This document shows positions 1 to 8,934 of a DNA stretch of 64,000 bases, piece by piece; position 1 is the stretch's first letter; every line of letters begins with the position of its first letter. The stretch is from Kaiparowitsia implicata GSE-PSE-MK54-09C (GTDB lineage: Bacteria; Cyanobacteriota; Cyanobacteriia; Elainellales; Elainellaceae). The stretch spans positions 21,082 to 85,081 of the forward strand of contig JAHHHI010000081.1 in assembly GCA_019359435.1 (NCBI GenBank), given 5' to 3'. The translations under genes were made by a program, and so were the position numbers. The notes under the pieces are model-generated. The model was not told the origin of the DNA. It did not search any database and was given only the letters and a program-made list of their open reading frames with translations.

Positions 1-299
1 AGGTCGTTTGGCATGGGATGACAGAAAGTACAGAGACCATAGTTTGACTTCTCTTTCTTATATTACGGGTTGGATACGGGGTCGTAGTTGTCCGTTAGGG
101 ATTTTGGCTCATAGCTTATATGTTCTCTACTAATGATTGAAGTAATGACAGAAGCGCTAATGGGGATTTTTGGTGGTGTGGAACCTGCGCAAACTGCACA
201 CACTATCGGCAGGCTAATGTCACAGATCACGACCAATTGTTGCAAAATGTAAATCGCGTTAAGATTAACGCATGCTGTCTGTAGTCATGAATTCTTTTA
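1..299. other. Non-coding stretch, nothing recognised
   Basis: No reading frame here resembles a known protein and no RNA gene is recognisable. A 39-codon frame on the plus strand (133-252) and a 60-codon frame on the minus strand look like chance. The stretch presumably carries the promoter of the DUF2605 gene, but I see no convincing -35/-10 pair. Confidence 0.4.
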
Positions 300-638
300 A
301 TGGTGGGGTCTGATTTGCCTGAGTCGCAACTGCTAAAAACGTTGTTAGAGCCGCTGCTGGATGATTTCCAGTACTGGTTTGAGCGATCGCACACCCTGCT
401 TAACGAGCAACCCCTAGAAGGCTTGAGCGCCCAAGAGCAGGCTACGCTTCTGGCGCGTGTTCAGCAAGCTCGCCAAGAAGTCGCCTCTGCGAAGGCTCTG
501 TTTCAAGCAACAGGGGGGCAAGTAGGAATTGAGTCGTCGGCCCTGATGCCCTGGCATCACCTGGTTATGGAGTGCTGGAAGGTGTCTGTTCAGCATCGGT
601 TGGGATCGTCTAGTACGCGCCCAGACTCACCTCAATAA
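300..638 (+). CDS. DUF2605 family protein
   Basis: A small soluble, mostly helical protein of 112 residues. The stretch LLKTLLEPLLDDFQYWFER (residues 12-30) followed by a long amphipathic helix is what I know as DUF2605, a family confined to cyanobacteria with no assigned function. There is no signal peptide or membrane segment. The ATG at 300 has no clear Shine-Dalgarno sequence, but the family motif begins about ten residues after it, so the start is plausible. The next gene on the same strand encodes a DUF2973 protein, which often neighbours DUF2605 in cyanobacteria; 438 bp separate them here. The family assignment is from memory of the signature. Confidence 0.85.
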   Translation: MVGSDLPESQLLKTLLEPLLDDFQYWFERSHTLLNEQPLEGLSAQEQATLLARVQQARQEVASAKALFQATGGQVGIESSALMPWHHLVMECWKVSVQHRLGSSSTRPDSPQ

Positions 639-1076
639 TCCAGCAGAATTAACCCCTGTGAGGTCGCGACTGGTGCAAGAGTCTGCCAGAATGAGAGTGC
701 GATCGCAGCAAAAAATCTGGGTCTAGCGTTTAATAGAGAAGAGCCGCAGTTCTCATAATTTGCGAGTTTATGCTGAGAGTGCTGGGCATGTTAGCCAAAG
801 GCGGAAGCCTGAGCAATGCAAGTTATCCTCATTCAGCGGGATGTGGGACAAGGCGGTTGGGGTTCGCAGGTTAATTTTTTTTAGAATAGATGCCAGTTTA
901 GCGAGCAGGCTAGTTGGGTTAAAGAGTTTTTTGGACGGGGTTTCAGCGCTAGGTGATAGGGGCTGATGGGGTTAAAACATGCGCTAGAGACTGTCAAGCG
1001 CAGAGTTTGCCTAAAGCACCGCATGCAGAATCGGGTTTAAGTTGTACTAAGGATAAGGGCGAGGAAAAGCGCAATC
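639..1076. other. Intergenic gap of 438 bp, no gene seen
   Basis: Open frames here (for example 760-966 and 953-1240) have no family signature and overlap the ribosome-binding region of the next gene. The last 20 bases hold GAGGAAA at 1061-1067, a good Shine-Dalgarno sequence nine bases before the ATG at 1077. Nothing else is recognised. Confidence 0.5.
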
Positions 1077-1382
1077 ATGCTGCAATTACTTTATATCTGT
1101 GCGTTTACACTGCTCGCGTTTTTGGCGGTGTCAAATCTAATTCGAAATTTGATGACGCTTGGCGTCGAATCACAGCGCCCCCAGCCCCGAGGTGGACAAG
1201 GAACTGGTACTTCTCCACAGCAGTCGAGTCAGCATCCTGAACTGATGGATGAATCGGGGCGGTTGATTCGAGAGCCCTATCTAGTGATGAAGTCGATCTC
1301 GGTTGATGATGCGCGGCAGCGGCTCGATGCCCTGTACAATGCTTCGCCAGAAACCCGAGACGCGGCTCAGGATGATGCTTAG
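1077..1382 (+). CDS. DUF2973 family membrane-anchored protein
   Basis: A 101-residue protein with one N-terminal hydrophobic segment (MLQLLYICAFTLLAF onward, about residues 1-24), then a proline/glutamine-rich linker and a short conserved tail around LIREPYLVMKSISVDDAR (residues 63-80). This arrangement is DUF2973, a cyanobacterial family of unknown function. It should sit in a membrane with its C-terminus on one side. The ATG at 1077 has a strong Shine-Dalgarno sequence. It lies downstream of the DUF2605 gene on the same strand; the two may be functionally linked, but only by neighbourhood. Confidence 0.85.
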   Translation: MLQLLYICAFTLLAFLAVSNLIRNLMTLGVESQRPQPRGGQGTGTSPQQSSQHPELMDESGRLIREPYLVMKSISVDDARQRLDALYNASPETRDAAQDDA

Positions 1383-1645
1383 GGGATGAATCATGAAGTA
1401 GCGACGACGGGTTCTATTGTCTGCTGCTCTGGTTTATTTCGACTTTCATAAAGGAGTGCCATTGCCGCCCAATAATAAGGCTTGCGATGGCATTTTAGTT
1501 ATGGCATTTTAGTTTTTAGGGATATTTAGGCAGCGATTGAACAGCTTTCGGGCGATCGCCCCCGATTTCTATGCTGCATAACAGGGCTGGAACCATGGGG
1601 TGGTTAAGATAGCGATACTAGCAGCATCCTAAACGCTATCCCCTC

Positions 1646-2089
1646 TCAACTGCTCTGAAAGCGCGAATGGGTGGTGAGGGTTTCGGCGTCAAAGTCTTGC
1701 AGCCATCGAATAAACGCTTCGGATACTGCTGTAGTTTGGGATTGGTGCAGCAACAGGGCGAGGTATTGCGATCGCTGCCGAATCACAATGGCGCGGCAGT
1801 CGTTGCCGTGAATGACGGCATAGCGAAACCCCTCTAGCCGCAGCGACGACAGCAGCAGCGATTGCAGCCCCAACGCCTGAAAAATGGTTTGCACCCAGCT
1901 TACGTCGTTATGTTCTGCTGTGGTGAAATAGTCTCGAGGGAGACCGCTTAGATCAAACGTCGCTGCACCCGCAATGGCATCAAGGTAGGATGTCAGCGTG
2001 GAGGGCGTCTCTGGGGTGCTGGCGATCGCCCCAGATTGAGCATTAACATTCGCGGGCATAGGCCATGTCCAACGTATGTGCGATGGCAT
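1646..2089 (-). CDS. Small soluble protein, roadblock/LC7-like in style
   Basis: A 147-residue protein (137 if the second ATG at 2059 is used). Residues 33-130 look like a compact alpha/beta domain: a helical TSYLDAIAG start, then VSWVQTIFQALGLQSLLLSS and alternating strands RYAVIHGNDCRAIVIRQ and YLALLLHQ. Cyanobacteria carry a family of such single-domain proteins that I associate loosely with roadblock/LC7 regulators; this is recognition of style, not proof. It is divergent from the dimethylformamidase-like gene, with about 90 bp between the chosen starts. No membrane segment or catalytic motif is visible. Confidence 0.65.
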   Translation of the reverse strand: MPSHIRWTWPMPANVNAQSGAIASTPETPSTLTSYLDAIAGAATFDLSGLPRDYFTTAEHNDVSWVQTIFQALGLQSLLLSSLRLEGFRYAVIHGNDCRAIVIRQRSQYLALLLHQSQTTAVSEAFIRWLQDFDAETLTTHSRFQSS

Positions 2090-2179
2090 GGAGTGTCATC
2101 GCAGCGCGACACCGCCCAACTCCATTGCACTTATTACAAGTCTCTTAAAATCAAGTCTCTTGAAATCTCTGTTATTAAG

Positions 2180-3838
2180 ATGCCCCAATTTCAGAGTGCT
2201 GGAACAGGCAATCATCAGTCAATATCAGTTGGGCGATCGCTCTGGTCGCTATCTGAGATCGTCTTCTTTCACCCGTTCAGGTCTCAATGGCGGCACTGGA
2301 GACGAGCGCTGCTGATCGTGGGATGGCTGCTGCTAATCAGTCTGGGGAATCCGAAGCAAGCCATCGCTGCGCACACCCTGTCCCACCGGCCTGATTCACT
2401 AGGGGCGATCGCCCAAGAAAACGCCCGCCCCGGCACCCCCGACTGGCAGCTCACGCGGCCCGCCCGCCAGCATGAAATTGAAGGCTATGCATCGCTGACC
2501 AGTGTTAACCAGGGCGAGGAGATTGAGCTATTTGTTAATACCCAAGCGCCTACATACCAGATCGATATTTTTCGCATGGGCTGGTATGGCGGCGAGGGCG
2601 GTCGCCAGGTGGCTGGGCCGATTAAACGACAGCGGGTGCGCCAACCCCGTCCCCGCGTTAACTGGTGGACGCGCCAAGTAGAATGCAACTGGCGATCGCC
2701 CTATATCCTCACCATTCCAGATGGCACCGGCGACGACCCGGCCTGGCTCAGTGGGTTCTATCTCGCGAAGCTCACCGCTAGCACGGGCGAGCAAAGCTAC
2801 ATCATTTTTGTCGTGCGAGAAGACGATCGCCCGTCAGACTATCTGTTTCAATCCAGCGTGACCACATACCAGGCCTACAACAACTGGGGTGGGCGATCGC
2901 TCTACACCTGGAATAGTCGCTGGCCCCGCGCCTACAAGGTCTCCTTCAACCGCCCCTACGCCCCTAGCCCCAACCCCGAAGCAGCCTATGGCGTTGGCGC
3001 AGGTGAGTTTTTGACCAACATGCAGCCCAGCAGTCGCTATGGCGCCGGGTGGGAATATAATTTGGTGCGCTGGCTAGAGCGCGAAGGCTACGATGTGACC
3101 TACGCCACCAACATCGACACGCACCGCACCGCCAACGTGCTGCTCAACCACCGCGCCTTCTTAATTGTGGGGCACGACGAATACTGGAGCTGGGAGATGC
3201 GTCAACAGGTGACTGCCGCACGCGATGCCGGCGTCGGAATTGGCGTCTTTTCTGCCAATACCTGCTATTGGCAGATTCGGCTAGAACCCAGTTCGATCAC
3301 CGGGGCGGGCGATCGCACGATAGTAGCCTACAAAGAATGGGCTCGCCACGACTCCCTCTGGTATGACAACGACCCAACCAATGATCAGTTTGTGACCACC
3401 CGCTGGCGCGATGAGCCCGTCTATTTGCCAGAGGGGCTGCTGTTTGGCGTGATGTATACCGTTGACCCCGTGCGAGGGGATGTGCAGCTCGCAGAGGCCG
3501 TGCCCGACTGGGTACTGCACAAGTCAGGCCTAAAGCCGGGCGATCGCCTGCCCGGCTTACTGGGCTACGAAGTGGACAAGATCCGCACTATTCACCATCC
3601 CAATCTGACGCTCATTGCGCACTCGCCCCACCTGCGCCACGATCGGGTGGAATACTCCGACATGACCTATTACGAAGCCGACAGCGGTGCGCTGGTGGTC
3701 GCCACAGGCACCATGCAATGGGTGTGGGGATTGGATAACTTTGGCGCACCCCAGCTACGGCCTCCGGTGCAGCACCTTGGTGCGCAGCAAATCACCCGCA
3801 ACCTGCTGTCGCGGTTAGTGGCGGCCAAACCCCGCTAG
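2180..3838 (+). CDS. N,N-dimethylformamidase large-subunit-like protein, membrane-anchored
   Basis: The mature part (from about residue 80) matches the C-terminal domain of N,N-dimethylformamidase large subunits: FRMGWYGGEGGRQV, TYQAYNNWGGRSLYTW, VGHDEYWSWEMRQQV and FSANTCYWQIR are family hallmarks. Known members are iron-dependent amidohydrolases, but most homologues have no tested substrate. I chose the ATG at 2180 because the 48 codons upstream in frame (from 2036) overlap the divergent gene and have no family character. A hydrophobic segment (ALLIVGWLLLISLG, about residues 40-55) suggests a signal anchor or signal peptide, so the domain is probably periplasmic or lumenal. There is no small-subunit gene nearby. 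Substrate unknown. Confidence 0.8.
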   Translation: MPQFQSAGTGNHQSISVGRSLWSLSEIVFFHPFRSQWRHWRRALLIVGWLLLISLGNPKQAIAAHTLSHRPDSLGAIAQENARPGTPDWQLTRPARQHEIEGYASLTSVNQGEEIELFVNTQAPTYQIDIFRMGWYGGEGGRQVAGPIKRQRVRQPRPRVNWWTRQVECNWRSPYILTIPDGTGDDPAWLSGFYLAKLTASTGEQSYIIFVVREDDRPSDYLFQSSVTTYQAYNNWGGRSLYTWNSRWPRAYKVSFNRPYAPSPNPEAAYGVGAGEFLTNMQPSSRYGAGWEYNLVRWLEREGYDVTYATNIDTHRTANVLLNHRAFLIVGHDEYWSWEMRQQVTAARDAGVGIGVFSANTCYWQIRLEPSSITGAGDRTIVAYKEWARHDSLWYDNDPTNDQFVTTRWRDEPVYLPEGLLFGVMYTVDPVRGDVQLAEAVPDWVLHKSGLKPGDRLPGLLGYEVDKIRTIHHPNLTLIAHSPHLRHDRVEYSDMTYYEADSGALVVATGTMQWVWGLDNFGAPQLRPPVQHLGAQQITRNLLSRLVAAKPR

Positions 3839-3851
3839 CGAGAGCACACGG

Positions 3852-4295
3852 CTACGGATGAGCACTCACCGTATCGCCAATTTCGGCCCGCCCCGCTTCA
3901 CCAAAAATGGCGGCGGCATGGCGATAAAACTTAAACTCCAGCAGGTTGTGAAACGGGTCTTCGAGAAACACCGTGCGGTGCTCTAAGGGCGTATCGGGAA
4001 AGCGCAGCTTAGGCGACTGGTAGCACTGGAGGTGGTGCTGGTGCGATCGCGCCACCAATGCCTCCCAATCGGCCTCGTCTGTAAACACCAAGCCAAAATG
4101 GCGAGGATACACCCCCCGCTGTGGCTCTAGCGGCTCACGCGTCACATGGGCCACCAGCTGGTGCCCATAGAGATTCAGAATCAGCGCCTGCGCCGTTTCT
4201 CGGCCTGCTATACAGCCCAGACCCTCCACATAAAACGCCTTGGTCTGGGCGACATCGCCCACGGGGAACGCCAAATGAAAAATGGTTGGAGACAT
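3852..4295 (-). CDS. VOC (glyoxalase-type) superfamily protein
   Basis: A 147-residue protein made of one VOC module pair. It begins with IFHLAFPVGDVAQTKAFYV and ends with VFLEDPFHNLLEFKFY, the paired beta-alpha-beta-beta-beta units typical of the superfamily. Metal-ligand-type residues are present (His near the start, His in RHFGLVF, Glu in LLEFK). Members include glyoxalases and dioxygenases; the substrate cannot be read from sequence. I prefer the ATG at 4295 over the longer frame, which would add 17 unrelated residues. It is convergent with the dimethylformamidase-like gene (14 bp between stops) and divergent from the DUF92 gene. Confidence 0.85.
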   Translation of the reverse strand: MSPTIFHLAFPVGDVAQTKAFYVEGLGCIAGRETAQALILNLYGHQLVAHVTREPLEPQRGVYPRHFGLVFTDEADWEALVARSHQHHLQCYQSPKLRFPDTPLEHRTVFLEDPFHNLLEFKFYRHAAAIFGEAGRAEIGDTVSAHP

Positions 4296-4390
4296 AATGG
4301 AACGTGCGGATGCTTTATTTTGAAATGGTACCGTTGGAGCAGGCAAAGGGTCATAATCGCATCCTGATCATCGCAGTCTGATTACAGACG

Positions 4391-5209
4391 GTGGCCGTCC
4401 TAGACTCAACCTGGCACAATCCCGGCAAACGTCAACAACCCTATCAACCATCACTCATGGATGCTCTACTGCCTTGGGGCGTGGCGATCGCCCTCAACTC
4501 ATTTCTGCTGGCGATCGCCTGGGTTGCGCCCAAGGCTCTCCTCACTCCCCAGGGGCTACTTCATGCCTGGGTGCTGGGAATCGTGATTTGGGGCACCTTG
4601 GGCTGGCGCGGCTATGTGGTGATGCTCACCTATTTTGCGCTGGGCACGGCTGTGACTCGCATTGGCAAAGCTCGGAAAGAAGCCCTAGGCATTGCCGAGA
4701 AGCGATCGGGCGTACGCGGCCCCGAAAATGTGTGGGGCTCTGCGCTGGCGGGCACGCTCTGTGCGCTGGGGGCGTATCTGTTTGCGGGTCGGATAGAAAA
4801 TCTGCCGCTGGTGGCAGCGCTCGTGCTGGCCTATGTGGCAAGCCTTAGCACAAAACTGGCAGACACCTGCGGCAGCGAGGTGGGCAAAGCCTACGGCAAA
4901 CGCACGTTTTTGATTACCACCTTTCAGCCAGTGCCTGCTGGAACAGAAGGGGCGATTAGCCTTGAGGGCACGCTGGCGGGGCTCGTGGGGGGATTGGCGA
5001 TCGCCCTAGTTGGCTATGGGCTGGGGCTAATTTCCTCGGTGGGCATTGGCATCTGTCTGGTGGCGGCGTTTATTGCCACCAACCTAGAAAGCGTGATTGG
5101 CGCGACCTATCAATCCAAATATCGCTGGCTGACTAATGAAATGGTCAATATTATCAACACAGCGATCGGTGCGGCGATCGCCCTCCTAATTGGGCTAGTC
5201 TGGCGGTGA
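4391..5209 (+). CDS. DUF92 / TIGR00297 family membrane protein (VTE6-like)
   Basis: A polytopic membrane protein of 272 residues with about six or seven hydrophobic segments. The block SLSTKLADTCGSEVGKAYG followed by TFQPVPAGTEGAISLEGTLAG is diagnostic of the DUF92/TIGR00297 family. The plant member VTE6 is a phytyl-phosphate kinase that feeds tocopherol and chlorophyll turnover, and cyanobacterial homologues are usually annotated that way; I infer the same role. The GTG at 4391 gives the longest frame; an ATG at 4457 (residue 23), just before the first membrane segment, is an equally good start since neither has an obvious Shine-Dalgarno sequence. Confidence 0.85.
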   Translation: MAVLDSTWHNPGKRQQPYQPSLMDALLPWGVAIALNSFLLAIAWVAPKALLTPQGLLHAWVLGIVIWGTLGWRGYVVMLTYFALGTAVTRIGKARKEALGIAEKRSGVRGPENVWGSALAGTLCALGAYLFAGRIENLPLVAALVLAYVASLSTKLADTCGSEVGKAYGKRTFLITTFQPVPAGTEGAISLEGTLAGLVGGLAIALVGYGLGLISSVGIGICLVAAFIATNLESVIGATYQSKYRWLTNEMVNIINTAIGAAIALLIGLVWR

Positions 5210-5292
5210 GGCCACCCCAAAAAAGAACCCTGCTAAGCCCGGCCTGAGGCATCTTCATTCTGAGGCATCTCCACCCTAGCGCTAGATAAGCC

Positions 5293-7350
5293 TTAGTTCG
5301 GCAGGCGATCGCGCAAATCGGGCCAGTGGCGAATCAGCTCCGCAACCGACCAAGCCTGGGCGATCGCCCCCTGGGGCGCATGGGGCGGATCGCCGTCAAA
5401 AATCTCAGAAATAGAGCCCAGGCAGGCTTGCCGTTGCCAGTGATCGAGCAGGGTGTCAGGGCTCCAGGGCAGGGGCACCTCGGGGTAGAACCGCTGCCAG
5501 GCGCGAATAAAGGGGCCAATCAGCCAGCTCCACACCGATCCTTGGTGGTAGGCGCTATCGCGCTGTCGCTGGTTGCCGCCATAGTGTCCCACATACTCGC
5601 GGTCGGCTGGGTCGAGCGATCGCAGCCCTACCGGTGTCAGCAGCCGCTCCCGTGCAACATGCAGCACCTTTTGTCCCTGCGCCGCAGAAAAGCCGCAATG
5701 ACGTAACGACAGCGCAATCACCGCATTGGGGCGAATTTGCAGATTGGGCACATCGTTGGGGGCAATGGTGTCATGAAAATAGCCCAGCTCAGGGTTCCAG
5801 AATTTTTGCAGAGAGGCTTTGACCTGCTCAGCCTGTTGCTGATAGCGGTGCGCCTGCTTTTCAAACTTGGCCGCCTGTTCTGGCGCAGTAGACTGCTGCA
5901 GTCGGGTGGCCCAGTCTTGCGCCCAGCACAAGGCTGAATACCACAGCGCGCTAATTTCTATCGGTTTTCCCTGGCGCGGCGTGATCGGCTCACCATTCAC
6001 CACCGCATCCATCCAGGTGAGGGCGCAGCCGGGTTCATCCCAAGTAACGAGCCCGTCGATAGCATCGACCCGGACTTTGTAATGAGTGCCCGCCACAAAG
6101 GCCATGTAAATCTGGCGCACGATGGCATATTGGCTCTTCAGAAACTCCCAGTCCTGGCTGGCTTCTAGATACAGCCCAAGGGTTTCAATCCACCACAGCG
6201 CCGCGTCAATGCTGTTGTAAAGGGGACGTTCGCCTGCATCAGGGAAGGTGTTGGGAATCAGCCCATCCTGGCAATGTTTGCCGAGGGTTTCGAGAAGGCC
6301 CCGAGCTAGGTCGTAGCGCTGGGTGGCGATCGCCAATCCTGGCAGGGCAATCAGCGTATCGCGGCCCCAGTCGTCAAACCAAGGATAGCCTGCAATCACC
6401 GTTGGCCCCTGAATTGAAACCCGGTGAGCTATGAACTGATCGCCCGCCTGGAGCAACTGCCGCCAAATCTGGTCAGGGTTAGAGGGGGGCCGGGGTAAGG
6501 GTTGGGCCGGGGGTGTAGAACTGAGATGAAAGGTTTGAGCCAACCGGTTAGATTCGTCGGCGATCGCCCGTTCAACGGTGTCGTCTGTCGGAGGAGAGAA
6601 GGGGCGATCGGTACTGCGGCGGCGCACGCGGGCTTCGAGGGTGAGGCGATCGCCCGGTCGCACCATCATCGTCAAGCAGCCGGGACTATAGAGATCTTCG
6701 CCATCGATTAAACCTCGGCGGCTCTCTTCAGGATAGAGATAGTCGCGATACCACAGGCCCTCGCGGTGATAGGTGCCCTGGCTCCAGCCCAACTGCCACG
6801 AGATGCCCTCGCTGCCGGGGCGCATCGCCTGAAACAGTGCCCGATGGGACTCCACCAGTTGCGAAAACTCTAGCCCAGCCTGCACCCGCTGCTGATGGTG
6901 AAAGCTGCGGTCGGCAATCAACGGGCGCAGGTTGAGCACGGCATCATCTTGCCCGTGGTAGCGGTAGTGCACAAACACCCGATTGCGAAACTGCACCGGG
7001 TCGTGAGACTGCAGCCCATAGGGCATGAGGATTTGGCGGGTGAGTTGCCAGGTCGCGGTGCCCCACACCCAGGTGGGGACTGGCTGCCGCTGAAACGATT
7101 GCAGCAGCCGGTAGCCTTGGGGTTCCACAACGCCACTTTGCCAATAGTTAGTCGACAGCTCAACCGATTGGTTCGACACGATGAGTTCTGCATCAATGCG
7201 CGAGAGGAGCAGCGTGCGCTGGCCGGGTGGGGCGATCGCCGCCACCAGCAGCCCATGATAGGTGCGCGTGTAGGCATCGCACACGGTGCCACTGGCAAAG
7301 CCTCCCAGTCCGTTGGTTAACAACCATTCGCGCGTATCTAAGTCATTCAT
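5293..7350 (-). CDS. Amylo-alpha-1,6-glucosidase (glycogen debranching enzyme type)
   Basis: A soluble 685-residue protein. It has the N-terminal beta-rich GDE domain (WLLTNGLGGFASGTVCDAYTR at the start) and the C-terminal (alpha/alpha)6 GDE domain with PWFDDWGRDTLIALPGLA, LWWIETLGLY, DEPGCALTWMDAVVNG and YHQGSVWSWLIGP, which carry the catalytic acids of this glycoside hydrolase group. It should remove alpha-1,6 branches during glycogen breakdown. The ATG at 7350 sits directly before the family's characteristic NGLGG motif. Length is normal for the bacterial single-chain form. It is convergent with the DUF92 gene. Confidence 0.95.
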   Translation of the reverse strand: MNDLDTREWLLTNGLGGFASGTVCDAYTRTYHGLLVAAIAPPGQRTLLLSRIDAELIVSNQSVELSTNYWQSGVVEPQGYRLLQSFQRQPVPTWVWGTATWQLTRQILMPYGLQSHDPVQFRNRVFVHYRYHGQDDAVLNLRPLIADRSFHHQQRVQAGLEFSQLVESHRALFQAMRPGSEGISWQLGWSQGTYHREGLWYRDYLYPEESRRGLIDGEDLYSPGCLTMMVRPGDRLTLEARVRRRSTDRPFSPPTDDTVERAIADESNRLAQTFHLSSTPPAQPLPRPPSNPDQIWRQLLQAGDQFIAHRVSIQGPTVIAGYPWFDDWGRDTLIALPGLAIATQRYDLARGLLETLGKHCQDGLIPNTFPDAGERPLYNSIDAALWWIETLGLYLEASQDWEFLKSQYAIVRQIYMAFVAGTHYKVRVDAIDGLVTWDEPGCALTWMDAVVNGEPITPRQGKPIEISALWYSALCWAQDWATRLQQSTAPEQAAKFEKQAHRYQQQAEQVKASLQKFWNPELGYFHDTIAPNDVPNLQIRPNAVIALSLRHCGFSAAQGQKVLHVARERLLTPVGLRSLDPADREYVGHYGGNQRQRDSAYHQGSVWSWLIGPFIRAWQRFYPEVPLPWSPDTLLDHWQRQACLGSISEIFDGDPPHAPQGAIAQAWSVAELIRHWPDLRDRLPN

Positions 7351-7771
7351 TGCCCACCCCCCATTTCACGCTGAGGATGCCCAGCTTACACTGCCCTGAG
7401 TCCATCTTCCCCCAGCCTTAATCTCAGCCTCATACTCTGGCAAATGACAGCACGCAGAGACTCGTGATCTTGGGGTGAGGATCTTGAGTGGCGTGGACGT
7501 TGCCCACACTCCTCAAAATCCTGACCTGTTTAGAACTATTGCGCAGAGGATAGAGAGCCTTATACAGAGACTAGAGAACAGTTGTCTAACTGGCCTAATC
7601 CAGATGTAACACGGCATTACCAGCGATTTAAAGCCAATTACACCATGAATTTTGCACATTACGCGCGAGCCTTCAAAATCTAGCCTGCCGCCGCAAGAGT
7701 TCTAAAAGGTTGCTAGAACGCCAAGCCCGCAGCCGAATGTAGATGCCGCAGAGTGCGATCGCCCAAATCTA
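7351..7771. other. Intergenic region upstream of the peroxiredoxin gene
   Basis: No coding frame is convincing. It holds an imperfect hairpin (7479-7521, listed separately). Otherwise nothing recognised until the inverted repeats at 7772. Confidence 0.5.
7479..7521. repeat. Hairpin repeat, copy 1
   Basis: An imperfect inverted repeat: GGATCTTGAGTGGCGTGG pairs with CCACACTCCTCAAAATCC across a short loop. Its arms resemble those of the perfect hairpin at 54901-54940, suggesting a dispersed palindromic repeat rather than two unrelated terminators. Confidence 0.6.
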
Positions 7772-7829
7772 AAGTTCTTACTCAAAATCGTTATGACTAT
7801 GATATAGTCGTAACAGTTCGTAAGAACTT
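7772..7829 (+). promoter_or_regulatory. Nested inverted repeats, likely promoter/operator of the peroxiredoxin gene
   Basis: Two inverted repeats are nested. The outer arms AAGTTCTTAC (7772-7781) and GTAAGAACTT (7820-7829) are perfect complements. The inner arms GTTATGACTAT (7790-7800) and ATAGTCGTAAC (7804-7814) match at 10 of 11 positions around a 3-bp centre. A plausible promoter lies within: TTCTTA (7775-7780), a 17-bp spacer and TATGAT (7798-7803), so the inner palindrome covers the -10. This is the layout expected for a repressor site on a stress gene. The regulator is unknown. Confidence 0.6.
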
Positions 7830-7920
7830 ACTGGATGTAACAGACGAAGCGCAGCGCTAGTCGGCCTGCTATACCTGCACATCCCTATCGTTAATGACAC
7901 TATATCTGGAGAGCAATTCC

Positions 7921-8520
7921 ATGACTCTATCTTCTGAGTGTCTTCGGGTTGGACAAACTGCACCCGACTTCACTGCAACCGCAGTTGTTGATCAAGAATT
8001 CAAGACCATCAAGCTGTCGGACTATCGCGGCAAGTATGTGGTGTTGTTCTTTTACCCCCTTGACTTCACCTTCGTTTGCCCTACGGAAATCACGGCCTTC
8101 AGCGATCGCCACGAAGAATTCAAAGCAATCAACACCGAGATCCTGGGCGTTTCTGTAGACAGTGAATTCTCTCACCTCGCTTGGATTCAGTCCGATCGCA
8201 AACAAGGCGGCGTAGGCGATCTCAACTATCCGCTGGTGTCTGACATCAAGAAAGAAATCAGCTCCGCTTACAACGTGCTGACCGAAGATGGAATTGCTCT
8301 ACGCGGCTTGTTCATCATGGACAAGGATGGCGTGATTCAGCACTCCACCATTAACAACTTGGCCTTTGGTCGTAACGTAGACGAAACACTGCGGGTGCTG
8401 CAAGCCATCCAGTATGTGCAGTCTCACCCCGATGAAGTGTGCCCCGCTGGCTGGAAGCCCGGTGACGCCACGATGAACCCTGATCCTGTGAAGTCGAAGA
8501 ACTTCTTCGCTGCTGTCTAG
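7921..8520 (+). CDS. 2-Cys peroxiredoxin
   Basis: A soluble 199-residue thiol peroxidase of the typical 2-Cys AhpC/TSA class. The peroxidatic cysteine is C53 in DFTFVCPTE and the resolving cysteine is C174 in EVCPAGW. It reduces hydrogen peroxide and alkyl hydroperoxides using thioredoxin, and works as an obligate dimer or decamer. The start at 7921 is fixed by GGAGAG at 7908-7913; an in-frame ATG at 7894 would add nine residues upstream of that site. Nested inverted repeats about 90 bp upstream suggest regulation, and a strong terminator follows. It is a single-gene unit. Confidence 0.97.
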   Translation: MTLSSECLRVGQTAPDFTATAVVDQEFKTIKLSDYRGKYVVLFFYPLDFTFVCPTEITAFSDRHEEFKAINTEILGVSVDSEFSHLAWIQSDRKQGGVGDLNYPLVSDIKKEISSAYNVLTEDGIALRGLFIMDKDGVIQHSTINNLAFGRNVDETLRVLQAIQYVQSHPDEVCPAGWKPGDATMNPDPVKSKNFFAAV

Positions 8521-8704
8521 ATCGAATCTATCGAAGCAAGTGCCAGCCTGAATGGCTGAACGTGATGCTGAAGAGCAGAGTCAATGGGCTATACCTGCTG
8601 ACTCTGCTCCTAGCTTCACCAAGCGTTTCACGCCATGCGCAAGCATGAGCAATGAAATCAAGCGGTTCATCAGCCAGATAGTTTTTTATAGGTTCTATAT
8701 CTCG

Positions 8705-8733
8705 CAGCGCTGCATTTGCAGCGCTGTTTTTTT
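8705..8733 (+). terminator. Rho-independent terminator of the peroxiredoxin gene
   Basis: CAGCGCTGC and GCAGCGCTG form a perfect 9-bp stem around ATTT, followed immediately by seven T residues (8727-8733). It lies about 185 bp after the peroxiredoxin stop codon. Confidence 0.85.
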
Positions 8734-8826
8734 GTTGACTTGAATGACCCGATCGATTGGTTGTCTACCGCCGCTGGTTGCGAACGTTAGGCTGCTTGTT
8801 AGTTGGTGAAGGCTCGAGCCACAGGC

Positions 8827-8934
8827 GGCGTTGCTGAATACGAGATAAATTCAAATCTCAATATTTCGCGCATTTCTTGTAAGGTCATACGTCTGTGCGC
8901 CCGTACACAGATTCATACTGTCAGTCGCAACGCC
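8827..8934. mobile_element. Degenerate MITE-like remnant, GGCGTTGC family
   Basis: The left end GGCGTTGCTGAAT is identical to both ends of the better-preserved element at 63721-63811, and the bases after it (ACGAGATAAA) resemble that element's inner terminal repeat. The right end reads GCAACGCC, giving an 8-bp terminal inverted repeat. There is no target duplication, so this looks like an old or rearranged copy of about 108 bp. Confidence 0.5.

Noticed and set aside
760..1240. Two overlapping frames before and across the DUF2973 gene
   Set aside because: No signature or ribosome-binding site, and the second overlaps the well-supported DUF2973 gene in another frame.
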